DNA from: Pseudomonas sp. R28(2017)
GTDB lineage: Bacteria; Pseudomonadota; Gammaproteobacteria; Pseudomonadales; Pseudomonadaceae
Assembly: GCF_002112505.1 (NCBI RefSeq)
Contig: NZ_NEHW01000010.1
Location: 62,001-126,000 of the forward strand
Direction of reading: 5' to 3'
DNA length: 64,000 nucleotides
Position 1 is the stretch's first letter, and each line of letters opens with the position of its first letter. Of this stretch, positions 54,386 to 61,864 are shown in pieces. The notes under the pieces were generated by a model, which was not told where the DNA came from, did not search any database, and saw only the letters and a list, made by a program, of their open reading frames with translations. The position numbers and the translations under genes were made by a program.

Positions 54386-56022
54386 GAAACAACCTGCCGT
54401 GGATGCCAGCCTGGGTGGCCTTGCACGTAGCGCACCTCGGGCAATTGCAGAGGCGCCAGCTGCCAGCCGGCCTTCTGCCGCGCCAGCCAGGCCTCGACCC
54501 GTTGCCACAGGGGCTCGCCCGCCCGGGTTTCGAATTGCAGGCCAAAGGTGCGGCACAGGCCCTGCCCCGCTTCGACGCCCGTGACGCGCTTGCCTTGCGG
54601 GCTGTAGCTGACACGCCAAGGCTGGCCCTGCCAGCGCGGCAGGTCCTGGCTGTTGTCGAGCAACAGTGGGTCACCGAACAGTTGCTCGGCGGCGTTCTCC
54701 AGCACTTGCTCGACTTGCCGGGCCGGGGCCTCGACCACCGGCGCCGGGTAGCCACCGGTGAGGCTGATCAGGTGCTCGCGGGTAATCGCTTCGCCCGCCG
54801 CCAGCGGATAGTCATAGCGCAGCCCCGGCAGCAGCACCGGCATGTTGCTGTCATCGGCCAAGGCCTGGTGCAGCAGGCGGTCCCAACTGCCGCCACGGGT
54901 GTCCCGGCGCCACAAGGCCTGGGGCGCGTGCGCCAGTGGCTGGTCGAGCCACGCCGCGTGGCCGGCCCGTTGCTGGCGCAGTTCACCCTGCAACTGGCTG
55001 GCGCGCATCTGCGCAGCAGGCGACAGGTAGCGTTCAAAGGCCGGGAAGAACTGCCCGTCGAACTGCCATTGCCCGGCAACCTGCTGGCAACGCAAACGGA
55101 ATGCCCCGCTGCCGCGGCAACCAGCAAACAGCACCGGCACCCGACGGCCGCTGGCTTGGGTGGCCTGTACCGGCGCCGGCCACAAATCCTGGCCACGGGC
55201 GCAGAGCACTACATCGATTTCTGTCAATCGCTCGGCCAGCCACAGGCCCGGCCCGGTGCCGACATCGGCCATCGCCACGACCAGGTCGGCCTCGCGGCGC
55301 GCCTGCTCGAAATTCGGCTGCAGCGACTGGTACCACTGTTTAAGGGAGGCTTTCTGGTCCTGGGCATAGGGGTCGGTGACACCGACCACGGCGATGCGCA
55401 CGCCGCCGCGCTCGAAAACATGCAGGGGCTCAAGGTTCAGCGACTTGCGCTGAGCGTCCGCAAGCCCTGCACCGAGGGTAAGCGTGGAAGCCTGGCGGTA
55501 GAGCGCCGCGCTGCGCTGGGGCCAGAGCACGCGTTCATCACTGCTGACCCGCACTTCACTGCCCAGCAGCTGGCTGCCCTGCACGCCGCTTTCGCCCTGG
55601 GTGAGGTAGGCCAGGCCACTGCCGTTCCAGCCCTGGCCGTTCTCCAGGGTGAGGCTGTTACCCGCCCCGGCTTCGCTGCGCAGTTGCTCCAGCAGCGCCC
55701 CGAGCACTGCATAGCCGCCCAGCGTGACGCCCGCCACCTGGCTGGCATCGAGCAACGGTGCCAGCTGCGGGTGTGCCAGGCTGGCACTGGCACCGGTCAT
55801 CCATGGTGCCCGGCCCAGGTGGCTGACCGGGCCCAGGCGCGTGGCCGGCACGACCGGCAAACCGGGCTGGCGCGCATCGAGGGTGTCGGCCACGTACAGC
55901 AGATCCACACGTGCGCTGCCGCCATGCTGGCCTGGCAACGCAGAGCAGGCGCCGAGCAACGGTGCCAGCGCACCGACACCCATCCAGCTGATCAATTCGC
56001 GCCTGCTCACACTGCTTGCCAT
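54382..56022 (-). CDS. Tat-exported lipoprotein related to SoxB/5'-nucleotidases, degenerate metal site
   Basis: 546 aa from ATG 56022; ATG 56034 touches the AAGG site and is less likely. Twin-arginine signal SRRELI (~5-10) followed by a lipobox LLGAC (Cys26). The fold resembles the UshA/SoxB metallophosphoesterases (DLLYVADTLDARQP, SHLGRAPWMTG). The metal-binding D-x-H is D-T-L, and the NH-E/D motif is not found, so catalysis is doubtful. It leads the gsp operon behind a Pho box. In P. putida genes at this position were named uxp (Xcp-linked phosphatases), as I recall. Possibly a secretion accessory. Confidence 0.7.
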   Translation of the reverse strand: MASSVSRRELISWMGVGALAPLLGACSALPGQHGGSARVDLLYVADTLDARQPGLPVVPATRLGPVSHLGRAPWMTGASASLAHPQLAPLLDASQVAGVTLGGYAVLGALLEQLRSEAGAGNSLTLENGQGWNGSGLAYLTQGESGVQGSQLLGSEVRVSSDERVLWPQRSAALYRQASTLTLGAGLADAQRKSLNLEPLHVFERGGVRIAVVGVTDPYAQDQKASLKQWYQSLQPNFEQARREADLVVAMADVGTGPGLWLAERLTEIDVVLCARGQDLWPAPVQATQASGRRVPVLFAGCRGSGAFRLRCQQVAGQWQFDGQFFPAFERYLSPAAQMRASQLQGELRQQRAGHAAWLDQPLAHAPQALWRRDTRGGSWDRLLHQALADDSNMPVLLPGLRYDYPLAAGEAITREHLISLTGGYPAPVVEAPARQVEQVLENAAEQLFGDPLLLDNSQDLPRWQGQPWRVSYSPQGKRVTGVEAGQGLCRTFGLQFETRAGEPLWQRVEAWLARQKAGWQLAPLQLPEVRYVQGHPGWHPRQVVS

Positions 56023-56078
56023 CGGGCCCGCCATCCTTATCCGAGTTCTCGTTGGGCCCCGGATGTTGCGGCGTAGGC

Positions 56079-56096
56079 ATGACAGTTTAATGTCAG
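56079..56096 (-). promoter_or_regulatory. Pho box upstream of the gsp operon
   Basis: On the minus strand CTGACAT-TAAA-CTGTCAT, against the consensus CTGTCAT-N4-CTGTCAT: 6 of 7 and 7 of 7. It is 57 nt before the start at 56022, with a weak CAACAT -10 ten bases downstream. It points to PhoB activation of the SoxB-like gene and the whole T2SS under phosphate limitation. Confidence 0.85.
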
Positions 56097-56246
56097 AAAT
56101 CCGACAAGCATTCCAAATCGATCTTTCTGTGTTTGTAATAAGAACTTACAGTTTTAAAAACCCGTTAATATTTCTGCCAATGAATCATCACAGTAGCGCC
56201 CTAAAGTCGCGGTTTCCTCCAACTCAGCCACTATAAGGACACCCTG

Positions 56247-58307
56247 ATGAGTCGAGATACCGGCGATAACCTGGACCGCAACCAGAGCGGCAACCTGCCG
56301 ATGGCCAGCGTCATGGACGCTTACCTGAGCCGTCGCAGCGTGATGCGCGGCAGCCTGGGCGCCGCCATCGCCATGATTGCCGGTACCGGCCTGACCGGCT
56401 GCTTCGACAGTAGTGGCGGTTCAGATGACGATCCGGTCACCCCCCCTCCCGTGACCGAGCCTGAAGAGCCGAAACTGGCCCTGGGCTTCCAGTCCATCCC
56501 GGGCTCGCGCACCGACGCCTGTGTGGTCGCCGCTGGCTACAGCGCCTATGTGCTGGCCCCTTGGGGCACCCCGCTGAACAGCAACGCCAACCCGTGGAAA
56601 CCGGACGGCAGCAACACCTCCACCGACCAGGCCAATGCCATGGGCATGCACCATGACGGCATGCACTTCTTCCCGATCAACGGCAGCTCCGAAGACGGCC
56701 TGCTGGCGATCAACTTCGAGTACATCGACACCGCTGCCCTGCACCCCAACGGCCCGACCACCGACGCCAGCGGCAAGCGCCCGGCCGAAGAGGTACGCAA
56801 GGAAATCAACGCCCACGGCGCGGGCGTGGTGCGCCTGCAGAAGCTCAACGGCCGCTGGCAGGTGGTCGACAACGACCCGCTCAACCGCCGCTTCACCACC
56901 GCTTCGCGCATGGAAATCACCGGGCCGCTGCGCGGCACCGACCACGTCAAGACCAAGTATTCGGTCGACGGCACCCACTGCCGTGGCACCAACAACAACT
57001 GCGGCAATGGCTATACCCCGTGGGGCACCTACCTGACCTGCGAAGAGAACTGGCCGGGCATCTTCGTCAACAAGGGCACCCGCCCCGAAGACCAGCGCCG
57101 CATCGGCGTGGGCACTTCCAGTGGCCAGTACAAGTGGGAAAGCGCGGCCGGCGACAGCAGCGAAGTGGCCGATGAGTTCGCCCGTTTCGATGTGACCGTC
57201 AAAGGTGCCAGCGCCACCGACGACTACCGCAACGAAGCCAGCACCTATGGCTACATCGTCGAGATCGACCCGTACAACAGCAGCACCCTGGCCACCAAGC
57301 GCACGGCCCTGGGCCGCTTCCGCCACGAAGGCTGCGCCCCAGGCTTGCCAGTCGCCGGCAAGCCGCTGGTGTGGTACATGGGTGACGACTCGAACAACGA
57401 GTACCTGTACAAGTGGGTGTCCACCGCCGTGTGGGATGCCGCCGACGCCACCCCGGCCGACCGCCTGGCCACCGGGGCCAAGTACCTGGACCAGGGCAAG
57501 CTCTACGTGGCCCGTTTCAATGCCGACGGCACCGGCGTGTGGCTGCTGCTGGACGTGGCCACCGCCACCACTGGCGGCAGCACCCTGGGTGCGCTGTACG
57601 GTGACCTGCCAGGCATCATCCTCAACACCCGTGGTGCTGGCGATGCCGTAGGCGCTACGCCGATGGACCGCCCGGAATGGACTACGGTCAACCCGCTCAA
57701 TGGCGATGTGTACCTGACCCTGACCAACAACAGCGCGCGTACTCCGGACAAGGTCGATGCGGCCAACCCGCGCGGCCCGAACCGCCACGGCCACATCATC
57801 CGCTGGCACGACAGCGACGACCAGCTGAGCTTCACCTGGGACATCTTCGTGTTCGGCGCCAACGCCGCCGGTACGGCCGACATCAACCGCTCGGGCCTGA
57901 CCGAACTCAACCAGTTCGCCAGCCCTGACGGCATGAGCTTCGATAGCCGTGGCGTGCTGTGGTTCGAGACCGACAACGGCGAAACCACGCTCACCGACTA
58001 CACCAACGACCAATTGCTGGCGGTGATCCCCACCGACCTGGTCGATGCCAGTGGCAAGCAGGTGCCGATCAATGCCCAGAACCAGACGGCCCTGCGCCGC
58101 TTCTTCGTCGGGCCGAACGGTTGCGAGGTGACGGGCATCAGCTTCACACCAGACAACAAGACCTTGTTCATCAACATCCAGCACCCGGATAACTGGCCGT
58201 ATACCGACAAGGCGACCGATGCGACCCCGGCAGGGGCCAAGGTCAGGCCGCGGGCTACGACGGTGGTGATCCAGCGCGATGATGGTGGCGAGATCGGTAC
58301 AGCTTGA
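56247..58307 (+). CDS. phoX: PhoX-family alkaline phosphatase
   Basis: 686 aa, DUF839/PhoX family, a Ca2+/Fe3+-dependent phosphomonoesterase. Tat motif SRRSVM (28-33) with a following hydrophobic stretch and a possible lipobox LTGC (Cys53). Core motifs: HHDGMHFFPI, GYTPWGTYLTCEENWPG (metal ligands in CEEN), GRFRHEGCAP, and C-terminal FFVGPNGCEVTG...LFINIQHPDNWP. It starts with AAGGAC 7 nt upstream. It is divergent from the gsp operon, with the Pho box between them but pointing the other way. Probably a T2SS cargo exported by Tat. Confidence 0.93.
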   Translation: MSRDTGDNLDRNQSGNLPMASVMDAYLSRRSVMRGSLGAAIAMIAGTGLTGCFDSSGGSDDDPVTPPPVTEPEEPKLALGFQSIPGSRTDACVVAAGYSAYVLAPWGTPLNSNANPWKPDGSNTSTDQANAMGMHHDGMHFFPINGSSEDGLLAINFEYIDTAALHPNGPTTDASGKRPAEEVRKEINAHGAGVVRLQKLNGRWQVVDNDPLNRRFTTASRMEITGPLRGTDHVKTKYSVDGTHCRGTNNNCGNGYTPWGTYLTCEENWPGIFVNKGTRPEDQRRIGVGTSSGQYKWESAAGDSSEVADEFARFDVTVKGASATDDYRNEASTYGYIVEIDPYNSSTLATKRTALGRFRHEGCAPGLPVAGKPLVWYMGDDSNNEYLYKWVSTAVWDAADATPADRLATGAKYLDQGKLYVARFNADGTGVWLLLDVATATTGGSTLGALYGDLPGIILNTRGAGDAVGATPMDRPEWTTVNPLNGDVYLTLTNNSARTPDKVDAANPRGPNRHGHIIRWHDSDDQLSFTWDIFVFGANAAGTADINRSGLTELNQFASPDGMSFDSRGVLWFETDNGETTLTDYTNDQLLAVIPTDLVDASGKQVPINAQNQTALRRFFVGPNGCEVTGISFTPDNKTLFINIQHPDNWPYTDKATDATPAGAKVRPRATTVVIQRDDGGEIGTA

Positions 58308-58313
58308 TTCAGC

Positions 58314-58348
58314 GACGCTACAGGCAGCTTCGTGCTGACTGTAGCGTC
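58314..58348 (+). terminator. Terminator hairpin after phoX
   Basis: GACGCTACAG (58314-58323) and CTGTAGCGTC (58339-58348), a perfect 10-bp stem with an inner CAGC/GCTG helix, followed by ATCATC. Terminates phoX before the Rhs-core gene. Confidence 0.75.
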
Positions 58349-58547
58349 ATCATCGCAGGTGTCGAGTTCCGAAAGTCTCGCTAACAGGTATACGACCCTT
58401 CCAAAGAATCACTCGCATGGCGCCAGGCGAATACGACCAGACAGCCCCCCTGCACAACGTGCTCTTTTCTTGCTTAAGGTCCAGGAGCAAACGCTTGGGT
58501 CAACTGGCACAATTGACAGTTGATTTGTGAACGCAAAGGGAGAAAAC

Positions 58548-59396
58548 ATGGAAAAAATCCTGGCCCAGAGCACAAGCCTCATGCACATATCGGCGAGATC
58601 TTTGAAAGCCAATCAACGGAACACCATGATGAGTATTAATGAAAGTGGCTCCCCACGAAAATACTCACCATATGGCTTCATTCGGACTGACTTAGCGACG
58701 CCCCTGTTGGCTTTCGCCGGGCAAAGGCTGGAGGTTATTACGGGGAGCTATCTACTAGGCAACGGATACCGTAACTATCATCCGGGACTCATGCGATTTA
58801 CTCAGCCGGATGCATTTTCCCCGTTTGGTAAAGGCGGGCTGAATGGCTACGGCTACTGCCTGGGCGACCCGGTCAATAGAGTCGACCTGAATGGACGCTG
58901 GCCATCCGTGCCCACCTGGATGAAAAAGCCGTTCAACTGGTTGTCAGAGAGGTTATTCAACAGCCCGCATCAACCCGACGTCGCCCTCGCAAGAAATTCG
59001 GACAACGATGTGCCCCCCTATCGTCAGTTGGCAACGACAGACAGCTCCAGCCAAAGCTTCAACTCAGGAAACCCGCACAGGGTTGCTACCAGCCTGAACT
59101 ACCAGCAGATGCGGCCGTCACAACCAAGCCGCTTGCGCCCTCTGACTACCCGTGAAAAAGCACAAATTGCAGTGGCAGCCCCTGTGTACGCAGCTTTCAG
59201 CTTATGGCTTACGTATGAGGTAGCTACCGGTATCATGTACCCAACCAATATCCATGTCAGCCATATAAGCACCAGAAACGTCGTGGGTATGTTGGCTGGA
59301 ATCCTCACGCAAACCATTACGCTGGTTCCGATGGTTTACGCCGCAGCTAAATTGCTTCGTCGAGGCCCAGAAAATAATGGCGCATCACGCGTTTAG
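58548..59396 (+). CDS. Small Rhs-core-containing protein with two C-terminal membrane helices
   Basis: 282 aa from ATG 58548 (GGGAG upstream); GTG 58527 is in frame. Residues ~35-115 form one Rhs-associated core unit: TPLLAFAGQRLEVITGSYLLGNGYR..., LMRFTQPDAFSPFGKGGLN, GYGYCLGDPVNRVDLNG. The remainder is unique, ending in two hydrophobic segments (AQIAVAAPVYAAFSLWLTYEV and GMLAGILTQTITLVPMVYAAA). Such mini-Rhs genes are frequent in P. putida genomes; their role is unknown. It overlaps gspK tail to tail by 4 nt and is lower in GC than its neighbours. Confidence 0.8.
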   Translation: MEKILAQSTSLMHISARSLKANQRNTMMSINESGSPRKYSPYGFIRTDLATPLLAFAGQRLEVITGSYLLGNGYRNYHPGLMRFTQPDAFSPFGKGGLNGYGYCLGDPVNRVDLNGRWPSVPTWMKKPFNWLSERLFNSPHQPDVALARNSDNDVPPYRQLATTDSSSQSFNSGNPHRVATSLNYQQMRPSQPSRLRPLTTREKAQIAVAAPVYAAFSLWLTYEVATGIMYPTNIHVSHISTRNVVGMLAGILTQTITLVPMVYAAAKLLRRGPENNGASRV

Positions 59397-60355
59397 AGTT
59401 TTGGCTCACGACTGCGAATTCTCACCTGCTGCGCCGGCACCCGTGCATGCCATTGCACCACCCCGAGCGCTTCCACCTGGAACTCGCTGCGCATCACCCT
59501 GCCCTGCTCCTCGAACGACAGCTGCAGCAGGTAATGCCCACTGTTGAGCAACAACCCCTCGCTCAGCCGCTCGAAGGTCTCGTCATCCACCGCCCCGAGT
59601 GCCTGGCGCAACGCCGAGGCATCTTCATACCCCGACGCTGGCCGGCCACTGACAATGCGGCTGAGCAATGAACGCGGGTAACGCCCCTCATACAACGCAT
59701 CGAGCAACGGCAGGTGCTCAAGGCCCAGGGCATTGGCATTCAAGCGCCAGCCTGTGGTCTGCGGCAAGGCGCACAGCATCGGGTAACGGCGTTGGCGTGT
59801 AGCGTCTGGTTCGAGCAGCAGGTTCAGCTCGCTGGTATCAAGCATCGGCTGGTTGGCCGCCAGACGCGGGGGCTGCTGGCGCAGGTACTGGGCACTTTCG
59901 GCGCCTTGCAGGCGCGCGTCGCTGTCACTGTCGAGCCAGTCGGCCAGCGCATCGACCAGGCGCTCGGCGGCCATGTCGTCGCCCAACAGGTACTTGAGTT
60001 GGCGCTCGGCCCGCTCGCCGTCGGCCCCCAGCAGCGCATTCACGTTGAAGCAGCTGTGCTGGTCGCGCACCCGCAGTTGCGCCTGCCCGGCACCAAAATC
60101 GTATTTCAACGGTTGCCCGCGCACGGCCTGCCAGAACAGTGGGCTGAGCCGCCAGGCAGGGTCTCGCAGGGCTTGGTCGGCATAAGCCAGGCCAGCCTGT
60201 TCCATGGCGCGTACCTGCACCCGTTGGCGCAACAGCTGCACCTCGTCCACCTGACGGCGGCCATCCTCCACCAGCCAGGCCATGCCTGCAGCGAGCATTG
60301 CCAGCACCACCATCACCATCAGCAGTGCCGCACCCTGCTGTCGCTTGCCGTACAT
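59393..60355 (-). CDS. gspK: Type II secretion minor pseudopilin K
   Basis: 320 aa, the largest pseudopilin. Leader MYGKRQQG, then AALLMVMVVLAMLAAGMAWL; as usual for GspK, Glu5 is missing. The helical insert holds CFNVNALLG and LVDALADWLDSDSDARLQGAE, the calcium-binding/tip region. It caps the pseudopilus with I and J. It is encoded about 11 kb from gspJ/gspL, split from the main operon by the SoxB-like, phoX and Rhs-core genes. Confidence 0.93.
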   Translation of the reverse strand: MYGKRQQGAALLMVMVVLAMLAAGMAWLVEDGRRQVDEVQLLRQRVQVRAMEQAGLAYADQALRDPAWRLSPLFWQAVRGQPLKYDFGAGQAQLRVRDQHSCFNVNALLGADGERAERQLKYLLGDDMAAERLVDALADWLDSDSDARLQGAESAQYLRQQPPRLAANQPMLDTSELNLLLEPDATRQRRYPMLCALPQTTGWRLNANALGLEHLPLLDALYEGRYPRSLLSRIVSGRPASGYEDASALRQALGAVDDETFERLSEGLLLNSGHYLLQLSFEEQGRVMRSEFQVEALGVVQWHARVPAQQVRIRSREPKL

Positions 60356-60500
60356 GCGCGCGCATCCTTTTCATCGATGAGTGCGCCAGTCAACACGCGG
60401 GTTGTTGCAGCCAGGTTGCAATGGCCTTGCAGTCATGTTCGCGTCATCTGCAAGCGGCAGGATTGGCCTTCAATTTCATGGCCTTACAGGAGTGGTCGAA

Positions 60501-60734
60501 ATGGGTGGCATCGGAATCTGGCAATTGGTGATCGTACTGCTGATCGTGTTTCTGCTGTTTGGCACCAAGCGCCTCAAGGGCCTGGGCAGCGATGTCGGCG
60601 AAGCGATCCAGGGCTTTCGCAAATCCATGGGCGGCGAGCATGACGTCAACGCACCCAGCGCTGCTCACGTGCAGCAACAGCCGCCGGTAACCGCCCAGGC
60701 TGCACAGCAGCCGCAAGCGGATCGCCAAGCCTGA
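60501..60734 (+). CDS. tatA: Sec-independent translocase subunit TatA
   Basis: 77 aa from ATG 60501 (GGAG 8 nt upstream); the frame upstream is non-coding. Membrane helix IGIWQLVIVLLIVFLLFG, then the FGTKRLKGLGSDVGEAIQGFRKSM amphipathic helix and a Gln-rich tail. It forms the Tat pore. Next to T2SS and PhoX genes it is probably a second, specialised Tat set. Confidence 0.95.
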   Translation: MGGIGIWQLVIVLLIVFLLFGTKRLKGLGSDVGEAIQGFRKSMGGEHDVNAPSAAHVQQQPPVTAQAAQQPQADRQA

Positions 60735-61024
60735 TGTTCGAGATAGGCTTCAGCGAACTCTTGCTGGTCGGCATCGTCGCACTGCTGGTGCTTGGCCCGG
60801 AACGCCTGCCGGTCGCGGCGCGCACCTTGGGCCGCGGCCTGGGGCAGGCGCGCCGGGCGATGAACGGGTTACGCGCACAGATGGAGCGCGAAATCGACAT
60901 GCCCAACCTGGACAGCGCGCCCTTGCGGCGCCTCGAGCAGGATATCCGCCAGGGCATCAGCCTCAAGGCGGAACCGGCCAATGACAGCGTAGCCACAACC
61001 GTCGCCCGGGAGAGCACGCCATGA
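60734..61024 (+). CDS. tatB: Sec-independent translocase subunit TatB
   Basis: 96 aa. MFEIGFSELLLVGIVALLVLGPERLPVAARTLGRGLGQARR is the TatB signature (Glu8, GPERLP hinge). It forms the twin-arginine receptor with TatC. The ATG overlaps the tatA stop (TGATG) and the 3' end overlaps tatC by 4 nt. The tail is short compared with housekeeping TatB. Confidence 0.95.
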   Translation: MFEIGFSELLLVGIVALLVLGPERLPVAARTLGRGLGQARRAMNGLRAQMEREIDMPNLDSAPLRRLEQDIRQGISLKAEPANDSVATTVARESTP

Positions 61025-61764
61025 GCATTGCCCTGGACCCGGCGGCACGCATGCCTTTGACCGAACACCTGCGCGACCTGCGCAAGCGCCTGGTACGCTG
61101 CCTGTTGCTCTTGGCGCTGGTATTCGCCGGGCTGTTTCCCTTTGCCCAGCAGCTTTACACGCTGATCTCGGAACCCCTGCGCCGCTTCCTGCCGGAAGGC
61201 GCCAGCATGATCGCGACCAGTGTCACCTCGCCGTTCCTCACGCCGTTCAAGCTGACGGCGATGTGCGCGCTGTTCGTTGCCATGCCGCTGTTGCTGCACC
61301 AGGCCTGGGGCTTTCTGGCTCCGGGCTTGTACCGCCGCGAGCGGCGCATCGCCCTGCCGTTGCTGGTGTCGAGCATCGTGCTGTTCTATGCCGGCATGGC
61401 CTTCGCGTTCTACCTGGTGTTCCCGATGATGTTCGGCTTCTTTGCCAGCGTGACACCGGACGGTGTGGCAATGATGACCGATATCAGCCAGTACCTGGAC
61501 TTCATCATGGCGCTGTTCCTGGCGTTCGGCCTGGCGTTCGAGATCCCGGTGGCGACGTTCATCGTTGTCTGGGTGGGGTTGGCCGATGTCGCCACGTTGC
61601 GGCGCAGCAGGCCCTACGTGATCGTCGGGTGCTTTGTGGTGGGGATGATCCTGACGCCGCCGGACGTGTTTTCGCAGACCATGCTGGCGGTGCCGATGTG
61701 GCTGCTGTTCGAAATCGGCCTGGTGGCCTGCGCAGCCCTGCCTGGCCATGCGCCGCGAGGCTGA
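61021..61764 (+). CDS. tatC: Sec-independent translocase subunit TatC
   Basis: 247 aa with six membrane helices. Family motifs: MPLTEHLRDLRKRLVRCLLLL (1st loop), SPFLTPFKLTAMCALFVAMPLLLHQAWGFLAPGLYRRERR, and YLDFIMALFLAFGLAFEIPVATFIVV. It recognises the twin-arginine signal, as on the PhoX and SoxB-like proteins here. Last gene of tatABC. Confidence 0.96.
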   Translation: MSIALDPAARMPLTEHLRDLRKRLVRCLLLLALVFAGLFPFAQQLYTLISEPLRRFLPEGASMIATSVTSPFLTPFKLTAMCALFVAMPLLLHQAWGFLAPGLYRRERRIALPLLVSSIVLFYAGMAFAFYLVFPMMFGFFASVTPDGVAMMTDISQYLDFIMALFLAFGLAFEIPVATFIVVWVGLADVATLRRSRPYVIVGCFVVGMILTPPDVFSQTMLAVPMWLLFEIGLVACAALPGHAPRG

Positions 61765-61826
61765 CATGCTTCGGTCAGCCCCCTGCAGCGGGACATGTTG
61801 CCCGCTCCCCAGAGTGATTGGGAATT

Positions 61827-61860
61827 CTCATGCTGGCTTTTTCTCCCCAGCATGAGTTCC
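61827..61860 (+). promoter_or_regulatory. Stem-loop abutting the HET-C start codon
   Basis: CTCATGCTGG (61827-61836) pairs with CCAGCATGAG (61847-61856) around a U-rich loop; GGAA/TTCC extend it with a bulge. Its 3' foot ends 4 nt before the ATG at 61865, where no ribosome site is visible. It may end the tatABC transcript or control translation of the next gene. Confidence 0.55.
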
Positions 61861-61864
61861 CGCC

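Noticed and set aside
56140..56246. Second Pho box directly before phoX on the plus strand
   Set aside because: CTGCCAATGAATCATCAC and CTGTGTTTGTAATAAG match the direct-repeat consensus too poorly.
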